Assembly (NCBI GenBank): GCA_031282385.1
Contig: JAITDV010000506.1
Span: forward strand, 1-6,317
Direction: 5' to 3'
Length of the DNA stretch: 6,317 bases
From: Planctomycetaceae bacterium
Lineage (GTDB): Bacteria > Planctomycetota > Planctomycetia > Pirellulales > Thermoguttaceae
Shown one piece after another: positions 1 to 6,203 of this stretch. The translations under genes and the position numbers were made by a program. Numbering within the stretch: the first letter of the stretch is position 1; every line of letters starts with the position of its first letter. The notes beneath the pieces are model-generated. The model saw only the letters and a list, made by a program, of their open reading frames with translations. It made no database searches and was not told the origin of the DNA.

Positions 1-1
1 C

Positions 2-1519
2 CGCGTATTTTCAACAGTCGGTGCAGAACAAGAATACTTTTTAATTGATCGCCGTTTAGCGGCGTTGCGTCCTGATCTTCTTGTAACAGGGCGAACTCTG
101 TTCGGTGCAAAACCGCCGAAAGGTCAGGAACTCGAGGACAATTATTTCGGTTCAATTCCTGAACGCGTTATCGGATTTATGACAGAGCTTGAATATGAAT
201 TGGTGTTGCTTGGGATTCCTGTTCGTACTCGTCACAATGAAGTTGCGCCGGCACAATTTGAGTTGGCGCCGTTTTTTGAACCTGCGAATCTTGCGTCTGA
301 TCATCAGATGTTGATCATGCAGTTGTTGCGGACAATTGCCACTCGGCACGGATTCCATTGCCTGCTTCACGAAAAACCATTCGCAGGAATAAACGGAAGC
401 GGTAAACATAATAATTGGTCAATTATGACCGATGACGGCGAAAATCTACTTGACCCTGGCGACACACCGCACGAAAATGCGCAATTTTTGTTTTTCGCAA
501 CAGCGGTGTTGAGAGCAGTTCATTTGCATGGTGATTTGTTGCGAATGGGAGTTAGCGGTGCGTCAAATGATCATCGTCTTGGCGCGAACGAAGCGCCTCC
601 GGCGATTATGTCTGTTTTTCTTGGCGGCGCGCTTGAAGATGTATTTCAACAACTCGCGCAAGGTACCGCAACTTCGTCAAAAAAATTGTTGCCGATAGAA
701 ATCGGAGTTTCAACATTGCCGCCGATAAGCAGGCACAACGCAGACCGTAACCGAACAAGCCCATTTGCTTTCACTGGAAATAAATTCGAATTCCGCGCTG
801 TCGGTTCAAGCCAAAATGTTGCAAGATCGACAACGATTTTGAATCTGATAGTTGCGGAAAGCTTGGATTACATGACGGAGAAACTGGAACAAACGTTAAA
901 GAGCGGTAAAGAATTTAACGTCGCCGTGCATGAGGTAGTTGCGGATACAGTTAGAAAACATAACGCAGTTATTTACAGCGGTAATTGTTATTCCGAAGAA
1001 TGGAAAACAGAAGCCAAAAAACGCGGTTTGCCAAACTTGATAACAACTGTTGAATGTTTACCGCTGATTAACGCAAGTGAATCGGTAAAATTGTACGAAA
1101 AATATAACGTGTTCAGCAAAAGTGAAGCAGATTCACGACACGAAATTTATTCAGAAAATTATATCAAGACAATACATATTGAAGCGGCATCGGCGTTGGA
1201 AGTTGCAAGTACAATGATTTTACCTGCGGCGTTAAATTACAAAACAATGTTGATCAAAGCGGCGACAACAGCGGCGCAAAAATCATTGTTGGGTGAACTT
1301 GACGTGTTGATTGATGCTTTGATTACTCAACATCGCGAGTTGAAAGATGCGGTATCGAAGGTGCCGGAAGGTGAAACGTTGAAGGCGGCGGAATATTGTT
1401 GTTCAAAAATCTTACTAATAATGCAGTCGTTGCGTGAGACTGCGGACAAGTTAGAGGAATTAGTTGATGATGAGCTTTGGCCATTACCGACTTATACTGA
1501 ATTGTTGTTCTCACGTTGA
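2..1519 (+). CDS. glnN: Type III glutamine synthetase (GlnN), 5'-truncated by window edge
   Basis: This is the C-terminal 505 residues of a GSIII glutamine synthetase, which makes glutamine from glutamate, ammonia and ATP in the cytoplasm. The frame is open from base 2. The TTG at 65 is an internal codon, because family-conserved sequence (TVGAEQEYFLID, visible residues 5-16, with a metal-ligand type glutamate) lies upstream of it. Further GSIII landmarks are RHNEVAPAQ (77-85), HEKPFAGINGSGKHNNWS (123-140, ATP/glutamate site region), a GANEAPPA segment, and NRTSPFAF...FEFRAVGSS (250-270). The C-terminus ends in an ELWPLPTYTELLF-type tail, as expected for a complete GSIII end. GSIII proteins are usually about 700-730 residues, so roughly 200 N-terminal residues and the promoter lie outside the window. 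No frameshift is seen. It is followed by a hairpin/T-run and then repeats, so it probably ends a transcription unit. The GSIII assignment is secure. Confidence 0.96.
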   Translation, partial: RVFSTVGAEQEYFLIDRRLAALRPDLLVTGRTLFGAKPPKGQELEDNYFGSIPERVIGFMTELEYELVLLGIPVRTRHNEVAPAQFELAPFFEPANLASDHQMLIMQLLRTIATRHGFHCLLHEKPFAGINGSGKHNNWSIMTDDGENLLDPGDTPHENAQFLFFATAVLRAVHLHGDLLRMGVSGASNDHRLGANEAPPAIMSVFLGGALEDVFQQLAQGTATSSKKLLPIEIGVSTLPPISRHNADRNRTSPFAFTGNKFEFRAVGSSQNVARSTTILNLIVAESLDYMTEKLEQTLKSGKEFNVAVHEVVADTVRKHNAVIYSGNCYSEEWKTEAKKRGLPNLITTVECLPLINASESVKLYEKYNVFSKSEADSRHEIYSENYIKTIHIEAASALEVASTMILPAALNYKTMLIKAATTAAQKSLLGELDVLIDALITQHRELKDAVSKVPEGETLKAAEYCCSKILLIMQSLRETADKLEELVDDELWPLPTYTELLFSR

Positions 1520-1553
1520 TTGACGAATAATAATCGTTGCAAAAAATCAGTAG

Positions 1554-1631
1554 AATCCACGAATCCTGTTGTCAAGCCGACCGTTTTTTTACAATTACGG
1601 AAAAGCAAACCGGATTCGTGGATTTGTTTTT
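1554..1631 (+). terminator. Candidate terminator: 13-bp perfect inverted repeat plus T run after glnN
   Basis: Bases 1554-1566 (AATCCACGAATCC) are the exact reverse complement of 1612-1624, followed by a T-rich tract (TTTTT at 1627-1631). The hairpin begins 34 bp after the glnN stop, where a terminator is expected. The 45-nt loop is much longer than in a standard intrinsic terminator. It contains a smaller nested CCGT/ACGG stem (1581-1584 with 1597-1600). An intrinsic terminator with a branched loop is the simplest reading. A small-element remnant or 3' RNA-stabilising structure is also possible. Confidence 0.55.
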
Positions 1632-1645
1632 ACAACAACGCAAGT

Positions 1646-1819
1646 TAACTATCCAATTGCGGGCTTCTATTGTTTAGGAAAAAGGAATAGGAACGAAACA
1701 GACTAAAACACAGCGTTCTAAAATAAACAACCCTTACTTATCCAATTTCCCTTAGTAGCAGACAACACAAAAAAATGCGCCCTTATTCCCATATTCTTTT
1801 GATGGTGAATTTAAGGCAA
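1646..1819. repeat. Degenerate leader block of the intergenic repeat, copy 1
   Basis: This non-coding AT-rich block precedes MITE-like copy 1. It aligns in patches with the block after hemY. Both start TAACTAT, both carry an ATTGTTT(T)AGGAAAA motif (here around 1669-1682), and both have a GGAATAGGAA...CAGAC patch. They also share TATCCAATTTCCC(T/C)AGTAGCA (1739-1760 here against 6147-6168; 21/22 identical). The block contains no plausible ORF. It looks like an older, eroded part of the composite repeat rather than unrelated spacer. Confidence 0.65.
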
Positions 1820-2045
1820 TAGACCTTTTCTCTAACCTAAAAATACATTAACACAACGAAAAACCTACAACGAAAAACCGCCTTTAACTCCTCCGAGACC
1901 ACCCCTAACCCCTCCGAAGGAGGGGAATAATTCGTCTCACTCGGAGGCATCTTCATATTCTCCTCCTTCGGAGGGATCAGTGGTGGTCTCCTACAGGTTA
2001 GCGAAAAGGTCTAATATCAAACAAAACATAACGGCATAAGGGCGC
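1777..2045. repeat. Outer inverted repeat bracketing MITE-like copy 1
   Basis: GCGCCCTTAT at 1777-1786 is the exact reverse complement of ATAAGGGCGC at 2036-2045, placing a second inverted pair outside the terminal repeats of copy 1. The reverse complement of the right flank (GCGCCCTTATGCCGTTATG) also resembles the left flank of copy 3 (GCGCTATTATGCCCTTAT, from 6186). The outer arms therefore recur and may mark the true ends of a larger palindromic element. Confidence 0.5.
1820..2013. mobile_element. MITE-like palindromic element, copy 1 (194 bp, core inverted)
   Basis: Terminal inverted repeats are TAGACCTTTTCTCTAACCT (1820-1838) and AGGTTAGCGAAAAGGTCTA (1995-2013), complementary over 19 bp with one mismatch. 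The ends are TA dinucleotides, as in elements moved by IS630/Tc1-mariner-type transposases, although no transposase is present here. The order is: 89-bp left arm (1820-1908), hairpin CCCCTCCGAAGGAGGGG (1909-1925), 34-bp spacer, hairpin 1960-1976, and 37-bp right arm (1977-2013). The left arm is very A/C-rich and contains a tandem 14-bp repeat (1853-1866 and 1867-1880, differing at the last base). The left arm matches copy 3 at 86/89 positions and the right arm matches copy 2 at 35/37. The core is reverse-complemented relative to copy 2. The element is non-coding. Confidence 0.85.
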
Positions 2046-2462
2046 GTTGGCGGGAATTTTGGCTACTAATAGTAATTTGACAAATAAGAGTTTGAATATT
2101 GGAACTGTTCAAAAAACGATGTTGTCATGCGCGGATTTATTGGGCTTGGGGAAAAGAATTGTTGACGATAATAAACATACGACTGAATGGATACGCTTTT
2201 CAACTCTTGAGCCGTGCAATTTATTCTACGAACAGGATACAATGTTATTTCTGGAAGTTCCTTTTTGTTTTTAATTGTGTATAATGTTGTTTCGGTCGGA
2301 TCGCGGCTGCAAGTTATTTCCGATTGCTGAAATTTCACGTACAAACAATTGCAAATACATTCGGTGTAAATTTCAATTTATTTCGCATCTTGCAATAAAT
2401 GAAAAAAAACTACACGTAAACAAAATTATTTTTTAGAACCCTTTTACCAAATATTCAAAACA
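2046..2462. other. Unassigned intergenic region upstream of the FHA-GAF-PP2C gene
   Basis: About 417 bp contain no recognisable gene. Short open frames exist on both strands, for example 2047-2274 on + (75 codons, TTG start) and 2066-2344 on -. None resembles a known family, has a convincing ribosome-binding site, or shows obvious coding character. The last 120 bp are very AT-rich, as expected for a promoter or leader region. The sequence could hold the promoter and a long 5' leader of the phosphatase gene, or a decayed gene. Confidence 0.5.
2280..2285 (+). promoter_or_regulatory. Candidate -10 box TATAAT
   Basis: A perfect TATAAT lies 177 bp before the phosphatase start codon. No good -35 hexamer is found about 17 bp upstream (2257-2262 reads GTTCCT). 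If it is used, the mRNA would have a leader of roughly 170 nt. In AT-rich DNA a chance match is quite possible. Confidence 0.25.
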
Positions 2463-4148
2463 ATGGCTTTTTTGAGAACTCGTAGTAAAGAGATTATAAA
2501 TCAAGATATTTTTAATATTACAGAAAATACGGTTGTTATTGGTCGTAACAAAGAATGTCATATTACTCTCGAACACAATGGCGTCAGCCGTGAACATGCA
2601 CGGATTTCTCTCGAACCAAACGGATTCTGTTTGGAAGACCTCAAAAGCCGCAACGGTACATTCGTGAACGGAGTACAATTAACAGAAAAAACTCTTTTGC
2701 ATGAAGGTGATGTTGTCCGTTTTTGCGATTTGGAATTCGTGTTTTATGCCGGCGCACCTAGCCACGCGCCTGCACACGAATTCGACAATGCCGGCGCCGA
2801 TATTAATTTGGTCAAAGAAATGAAGGATGAAGAAAGTCAGACATTCGAGATAAAATCCAAAATCACACTGACCGGAAAAAAACCAGTTTTGACCTCTGCC
2901 AACGCATCTATCAAACTACAGGCAATGATCGATATTGGACGTAATCTTGGCGCGGACGTCCATCACGTGTTACCACAATTGGTACATAATTTACTCACAA
3001 TATTCAGTCAAGCTGATTGCGCGTACATTCTGTTAAATGACGATCAAACCAATCGGCTTGAATTAAAAGCATTCCAATACCGCAATTCCGAGAATCAGGA
3101 ATCATTCCGAATAAGCAGAACAATTCTCGAAAAAGTAGCCTCATCCAAAGCCGCGATTTTATCCGACGATGTTGCGAACGATTCACGATTCGATATTAGC
3201 GAAAGTATTGTAAATTACAATATATCATCAATCATGGCTGCCCCAATTATGGATTACAACAACTCCGAAGTATTGGGAGTTGTGCAAGTGGATTCACGAT
3301 CATCGGGAAGCAGATTTACTTATGAGGATCTTGATTTATTGGTATCGGTTGCGTATCAGGTTGCGGTTTCGTATCAGAATGCGAAGTTGCACGAAATTGC
3401 GATCAACGAGCGTATTCTTGAACGCGAAATGAACATTGCCAATACAGTACAACGCGGACTTCTCCCGCTTGCCCGACCAGTAATCGAAAATTACGGTTTC
3501 TTTGATTTCTATCAACCTGCAAAATATCTCGGCGGTGATTATTACGATTATATTTTGTTGCCGGACGGACGTTTGGTTTTTACTCTAGGCGATGTTTCAG
3601 GCAAAGGCGCAGCGGCGTCGTTGTTGATGGCAAAATTATCGGCGGAAGTTAGATCAGGATTAATTATTGAGAAAACATTTGGGGATACGGTTAAACGTTT
3701 GAACCGCGTTTTTAGCGAGCCGCGTTGGGACAACAGATTTATAACTTTCTTTTTCGGCGTACTCAATCCCAAAATAAACGAAATCGTTTTTCACAACGCC
3801 GGACACATCCCGCCAATTCTAGTTTCTCCAGACGGTACTGTTGAAATGTTGGGTGAGTCAATAATAGGTTTACCGTTGGGAATAATGGAAGACACAGAAT
3901 ATCCCGAAAGTTCTTTTGTGATAAAAACAGGACAAAAATTAATTATTATCAGCGACGGAATCACCGACGCAATGAACGCAAACGGTAAATATTTCACTCT
4001 CGACGGAGTACTGAATTATTTGCGCAAAGCAACCAACGTGAAAACAGAAGAATTCGGTAAAAATCTCATGGCAGCCGTTCACAGTTTTTCAGGACGTGAA
4101 TCACAAACCGATGATCAAAGCGTCGTCATCGTCGGCAAAGATAGTTAA
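2463..4148 (+). CDS. FHA-GAF-PP2C (SpoIIE/RsbU-type) serine/threonine phosphatase
   Basis: This 561-residue, apparently soluble signalling protein has three domains. The N-terminal FHA domain (about 24-95) binds phosphothreonine peptides and shows its signature residues: GR at 27-28, SREH at 42-45 and SRNGT at 62-66. A GAF domain (about 150-308) could sense a small ligand or mediate dimerisation. A charged helical linker (about 308-335) leads to a PP2C-like SpoIIE/RsbU phosphatase domain (about 335-558). The metal-binding motifs are intact: GGDYYD (357-362), GDVSGKG (376-382), SDGITDA (497-503) and TDDQS (549-553), plus NAGHIPP (445-451). Activity is therefore likely. By family analogy the substrate is a phosphorylated anti-anti-sigma (STAS) protein or a Ser/Thr-kinase target, but no kinase, STAS or anti-sigma gene is next to it. 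The ATG at 2463 fits the usual MAFL-type start just before an FHA domain, though no Shine-Dalgarno is visible. No transmembrane segment or signal peptide is seen. Confidence 0.93.
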   Translation: MAFLRTRSKEIINQDIFNITENTVVIGRNKECHITLEHNGVSREHARISLEPNGFCLEDLKSRNGTFVNGVQLTEKTLLHEGDVVRFCDLEFVFYAGAPSHAPAHEFDNAGADINLVKEMKDEESQTFEIKSKITLTGKKPVLTSANASIKLQAMIDIGRNLGADVHHVLPQLVHNLLTIFSQADCAYILLNDDQTNRLELKAFQYRNSENQESFRISRTILEKVASSKAAILSDDVANDSRFDISESIVNYNISSIMAAPIMDYNNSEVLGVVQVDSRSSGSRFTYEDLDLLVSVAYQVAVSYQNAKLHEIAINERILEREMNIANTVQRGLLPLARPVIENYGFFDFYQPAKYLGGDYYDYILLPDGRLVFTLGDVSGKGAAASLLMAKLSAEVRSGLIIEKTFGDTVKRLNRVFSEPRWDNRFITFFFGVLNPKINEIVFHNAGHIPPILVSPDGTVEMLGESIIGLPLGIMEDTEYPESSFVIKTGQKLIIISDGITDAMNANGKYFTLDGVLNYLRKATNVKTEEFGKNLMAAVHSFSGRESQTDDQSVVIVGKDS

Positions 4149-4211
4149 TAACTGTTCAGTTGCAAGATTCAATTGTTTAGGAAAAGGGGTTATAAACTGC
4201 TCACAGTTTAA
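4149..4211. repeat. Leader block of the intergenic repeat, copy 2 (short form)
   Basis: This block starts at the base after the phosphatase stop codon. Its first 38 bp (TAACTGTTCAG...GATTCAATTGTTTAGGAAAAG, 4149-4186) match the sequence after hemY (5944-5982) with only a few substitutions and one indel. A following patch, TATAAACTGCTCACAGTTTAA, aligns with TTTAAACTGTTCACACTTTAA in copy 3 (around 6045-6065). The rest of the copy 3 leader is missing, so copy 2 looks like an internally deleted version. Confidence 0.7.
4193..4210. repeat. Short hairpin abutting MITE-like copy 2
   Basis: TAAACTG (4193-4199) and CAGTTTA (4204-4210) form a perfect 7-bp stem with a 4-base loop, ending one base before the terminal inverted repeat of copy 2. 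No T run follows, so an intrinsic terminator is unlikely. The matching stretch in copy 3 has an imperfect version. Confidence 0.4.
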
Positions 4212-4432
4212 TAGACCTTTTCTCTAACCTAAAAATACATCAACGCAACAAAAAACCTACAACGAAAAACCGCCTTTAACTCCTACGAGACCACCCCTAA
4301 CCCCTCCGAAGGAGGGAAATAAGAAGACCCCTCCGAAGGAGGGGAATAAGAAGACGCCTCCGAGGGAGGGGAATAATTCCCCTCCTTCGGAGGGGTCAGG
4401 GGTGGTTTCCTACAGGTTAGCGAAAAGGTCTA
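4212..4432. mobile_element. MITE-like palindromic element, copy 2 (221 bp, one extra hairpin unit)
   Basis: It has the same architecture as copy 1. Terminal inverted repeats are at 4212-4230 and 4414-4432, with an 89-bp left arm (4212-4300) and a 37-bp right arm (4396-4432). The left arm differs from copy 3 at one base in 89. The core contains hairpins 4301-4317, 4328-4344 and 4379-4395, with a related stem at about 4355-4371. The inner arms also pair: ACCACCCCTAACCCCTCC on the left against GGAGGGGTCAGGGGTGGT on the right. The whole element could therefore fold into one long branched hairpin. It is non-coding, with no transposase. It ends 22 bp before the hemY start codon. Confidence 0.87.
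4301..4378. repeat. 27-bp tandem hairpin units inside MITE-like copy 2
   Basis: Units occur at 4301-4327 and 4328-4354, with a diverged, shortened third at 4355-4378. The unit is CCCCTCCGAAGGAGGGG followed by AATAAGAAGA, so each is a 7-bp stem with a GAA triloop plus a purine-rich spacer. Units 1 and 2 differ at a single base (G to A at 4317). Removing one unit gives the 194-bp length of copy 1 exactly, which points to slippage or unequal exchange. Confidence 0.8.
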
Positions 4433-4449
4433 ATATATTTTTGTGGAAG
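4431..4449 (+). promoter_or_regulatory. Possible hemY -10 box and weak ribosome-binding site at the MITE edge
   Basis: TAATAT (4431-4436) or the overlapping TATATT (4434-4439) could act as a -10 box, starting in the last two bases of the repeat. No clear -35 is present. GGAAG at 4445-4449 lies 5 nt before the ATG at 4455 and is a weak Shine-Dalgarno candidate, which favours that ATG over the in-frame GTG at 4443. Transcription could also read through from upstream. Confidence 0.3.
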
Positions 4450-4454
4450 TTAAT

Positions 4455-5939
4455 ATGAAAGTAGCAATAGTTGGTGCAGGTATAAGCGGACTTTCGGCGG
4501 CGTATCGGTTGAGTCAACTCAATTCTGATTTGAGAATAGATGTTTTTGATCGGCGTAATCGTGTTGGCGGTGTTTTGGAGACGTATGAGCGTGATGGTTA
4601 TGAGATTGAGTTGAGTGCGGATAATTTTATTTCAACACTTCCGTGGGGCTTGCAACTTTGCAAAGAATTAGGACTAGCAGATAAATTAGTTCAAACGAAT
4701 TCTCAATATCGCCGGACTTATGTTGTACGTAAAGGTCGGTTGTATCTTTTGCCGGATGGTTTTCTCATGATGGCGCCGACGAAACTTTTTCCGATGGCAA
4801 CTACGCCTATACTTTCACTTTTGGGCAAATTGCGTGCAGGCTTGGAGTTATTTATTCCGGCGCGCCGTGATAATGTTGACGAAAGTATGTCGAATTTTGT
4901 TCGGCGCCGATTGGGACGTGAAGTTTTTGAGAGACTTGTTGAGCCGCTAGTCAGTGGAGTTTATGCGGCAGATATGGAAAAATTGAGTGTGCTTGCCACG
5001 TTACCAAGATTCAGAGAAATGGAACGCGATCACGGCTCACTGATTTGGGCAATGCAAAAACAACTAGCCGCAAATCGTTCCGCTAATCTCGCGGAACAAA
5101 GCGGAGCAAGATTCAGTTTATTTGTTACTTTGCAAGGTGGTTTGGCTTCGATCTGTAATGCGATTTCTGCAAAATTGCCGAGCGGTTCAATTAGGTTGGG
5201 CGAGGCGGTTGAAACGATTGCTGTACAAAATGACGGCAAATGGATTTTGAAAACGAAAACCGAACAAGAATCGGACTCTTATACTTCTACTTCAAATGAT
5301 TCCCAAACGGAATTAATTTACGATGCAATTATTCTGGCTTGCCCTTCTTATGAAGCCGCAAAATTATTGGGAGATGTTTTACCTGAGATTGCCGCAAAAC
5401 TATCCAAAATTGAACACGAAGGAACAGCAATAGTAACATTTGCATTCAACAATGATCAAATCAAACAACCACTCAAAGGAATGGGATTTGTTGTCCCGAA
5501 AATAGAGAAAAGTATGATTCTGGCCGGCAGTTTCAGTAGTTTAAAATATCCGCATCGCGCGCCGAAAAATAAACAATTAATACGTATTTTTACAGGCGGC
5601 GCAAGAAATCCATTGGCTGCGGATATGTCAGATGATAAGTTGACGCCGCTTTTGTTCAATGAATTAAAACAGATAATCAAAATAACCGGTGAACCGCTAT
5701 TTCAAGTTATTGCGCATTGGTCAAGAACGATGCCGCAATATTATGTCGGGCATCGTGAATTGGTTCAAACAATTGAGCAATTATCTTTAAACCAACCGTT
5801 ATTCGCAATTGCCGGTAATGCTTTTCACGGCGTAGGTGTTCCAAATTGTATTAGAAGCGGATTCGACGCCGCAGAAAAAATTCACAAAGAACTAACAGCG
5901 ACTTCCATTACAAACACTCTCCAAAATTCGACAACATAA
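4455..5939 (+). CDS. hemY: HemY-type FAD-dependent protoporphyrinogen/coproporphyrinogen oxidase
   Basis: This 494-residue flavoprotein of late haem synthesis oxidises protoporphyrinogen IX (or coproporphyrinogen III in coproporphyrin-pathway bacteria) using FAD and oxygen. The N-terminal Rossmann fold carries VGAGISG (6-12), followed by an acidic residue near 32 and the RVGG motif (36-39). The family-typical LVEPLVSGVYAADMEKLS lies at about 161-178 and LQGGLASI at 226-233. The C-terminal FAD-binding motif is GNAFHGVGVPNCIRSG (454-469). It reads PN where many relatives have PD, which is probably tolerated. A polar, Ser/Thr/Glu-rich insert (267-286) looks like a variable surface loop. Length matches the family (about 460-500). 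No transmembrane helix is evident, but relatives associate with the membrane. The ATG at 4455 is preferred; GTG at 4443 would add four residues. No other haem gene is in view. Databases also name this family hemG/pgoX; the substrate cannot be told from sequence alone. Confidence 0.94.
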   Translation: MKVAIVGAGISGLSAAYRLSQLNSDLRIDVFDRRNRVGGVLETYERDGYEIELSADNFISTLPWGLQLCKELGLADKLVQTNSQYRRTYVVRKGRLYLLPDGFLMMAPTKLFPMATTPILSLLGKLRAGLELFIPARRDNVDESMSNFVRRRLGREVFERLVEPLVSGVYAADMEKLSVLATLPRFREMERDHGSLIWAMQKQLAANRSANLAEQSGARFSLFVTLQGGLASICNAISAKLPSGSIRLGEAVETIAVQNDGKWILKTKTEQESDSYTSTSNDSQTELIYDAIILACPSYEAAKLLGDVLPEIAAKLSKIEHEGTAIVTFAFNNDQIKQPLKGMGFVVPKIEKSMILAGSFSSLKYPHRAPKNKQLIRIFTGGARNPLAADMSDDKLTPLLFNELKQIIKITGEPLFQVIAHWSRTMPQYYVGHRELVQTIEQLSLNQPLFAIAGNAFHGVGVPNCIRSGFDAAEKIHKELTATSITNTLQNSTT

Positions 5940-5943
5940 AAAA

Positions 5944-6203
5944 TAACTATTCAGTCACAGGATTCAATTGTTTTAGGAAAAGATGTTAGGGAATAGGAAT
6001 AAAGCAGACAAAAACGCAGAACTCTAAGGTAAACAACACTTATTTAAACTGTTCACACTTTAAATTTCGTTTACCTTCGCCTGCTTACCTATATGAAGGC
6101 AGGTTTTTACGCTCTTAAATCACGTAATTTATAGTACGAACAAGTATATCCAATTTCCCTCAGTAGCAAACAAAACTACCCTAATGCGCTATTATGCCCT
6201 TAT
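5944..6203. repeat. Leader block of the intergenic repeat, copy 3 (longest form)
   Basis: This block starts 5 bp after the hemY stop with TAACTATTCAG...GATTCAATTG, like copy 2. It continues with a GGAATAGGAA/CAGAC patch shared with copy 1, a TTTAAACTGTTCACACTTTAA patch shared with copy 2, and TATCCAATTTCCCTCAGTAGCA (6147-6168) shared with copy 1. Containing patches of both others, it is closest to the full-length form. The stretch between about 6067 and 6146 has no counterpart elsewhere in the window. No ORF is evident. Confidence 0.65.
6080..6108 (+). terminator. Candidate terminator downstream of hemY
   Basis: CCTGC (6080-6084) pairs with GCAGG (6099-6103), immediately followed by TTTTT (6104-6108). 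Extra TT/AA pairs are possible past a bulge. CCTTC (6074-6078) with GAAGG (6095-6099) is an alternative pairing. The stem is short and lies about 140 bp after the stop codon, inside the leader block, so this is a moderate-to-weak call. Confidence 0.4.

Noticed and set aside
65..1519. TTG at 65 as the start of the glutamine synthetase
   Set aside because: The frame stays open to base 2 and encodes conserved GSIII residues (GAEQEYFLID) upstream, so the gene is cut by the window edge rather than starting there.
1669..1682. ATTGTTTAGGAAAA motif as an inverted partner of the TAGACCTTTTC terminal repeat
   Set aside because: Only about 10 bases match, with gaps (CCTTTTCCTAAA against CCTTTTCTCTAACCTAAA). 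Too weak to call in AT-rich DNA.
2047..2274. 75-codon open frame between repeat copy 1 and the phosphatase gene
   Set aside because: It starts at TTG inside the outer inverted-repeat flank with no ribosome-binding site, resembles no family, and overlaps equally long frames on both strands. Probably chance.
2066..2344. 92-codon open frame on the minus strand in the same intergenic region
   Set aside because: Low-complexity, non-protein-like translation with no start signals and no recognisable motif.
1820..4432. CRISPR array, because hairpin-containing repeats recur
   Set aside because: Repeats are far apart and separated by whole genes. The internal 27-bp units are near-perfect tandem repeats without unique spacers, and no cas genes are present.
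4443..4454. GTG at 4443 as the hemY start
   Set aside because: Homologues begin directly at the MKVAIVGAG-type strand, and GGAAG at 4445-4449 is suitably placed for the ATG at 4455. The GTG would add four uninformative residues.
2433..5680. Minus-strand open frames overlapping the phosphatase and hemY genes
   Set aside because: They are short shadows of strongly supported + strand genes and have no independent coding evidence.
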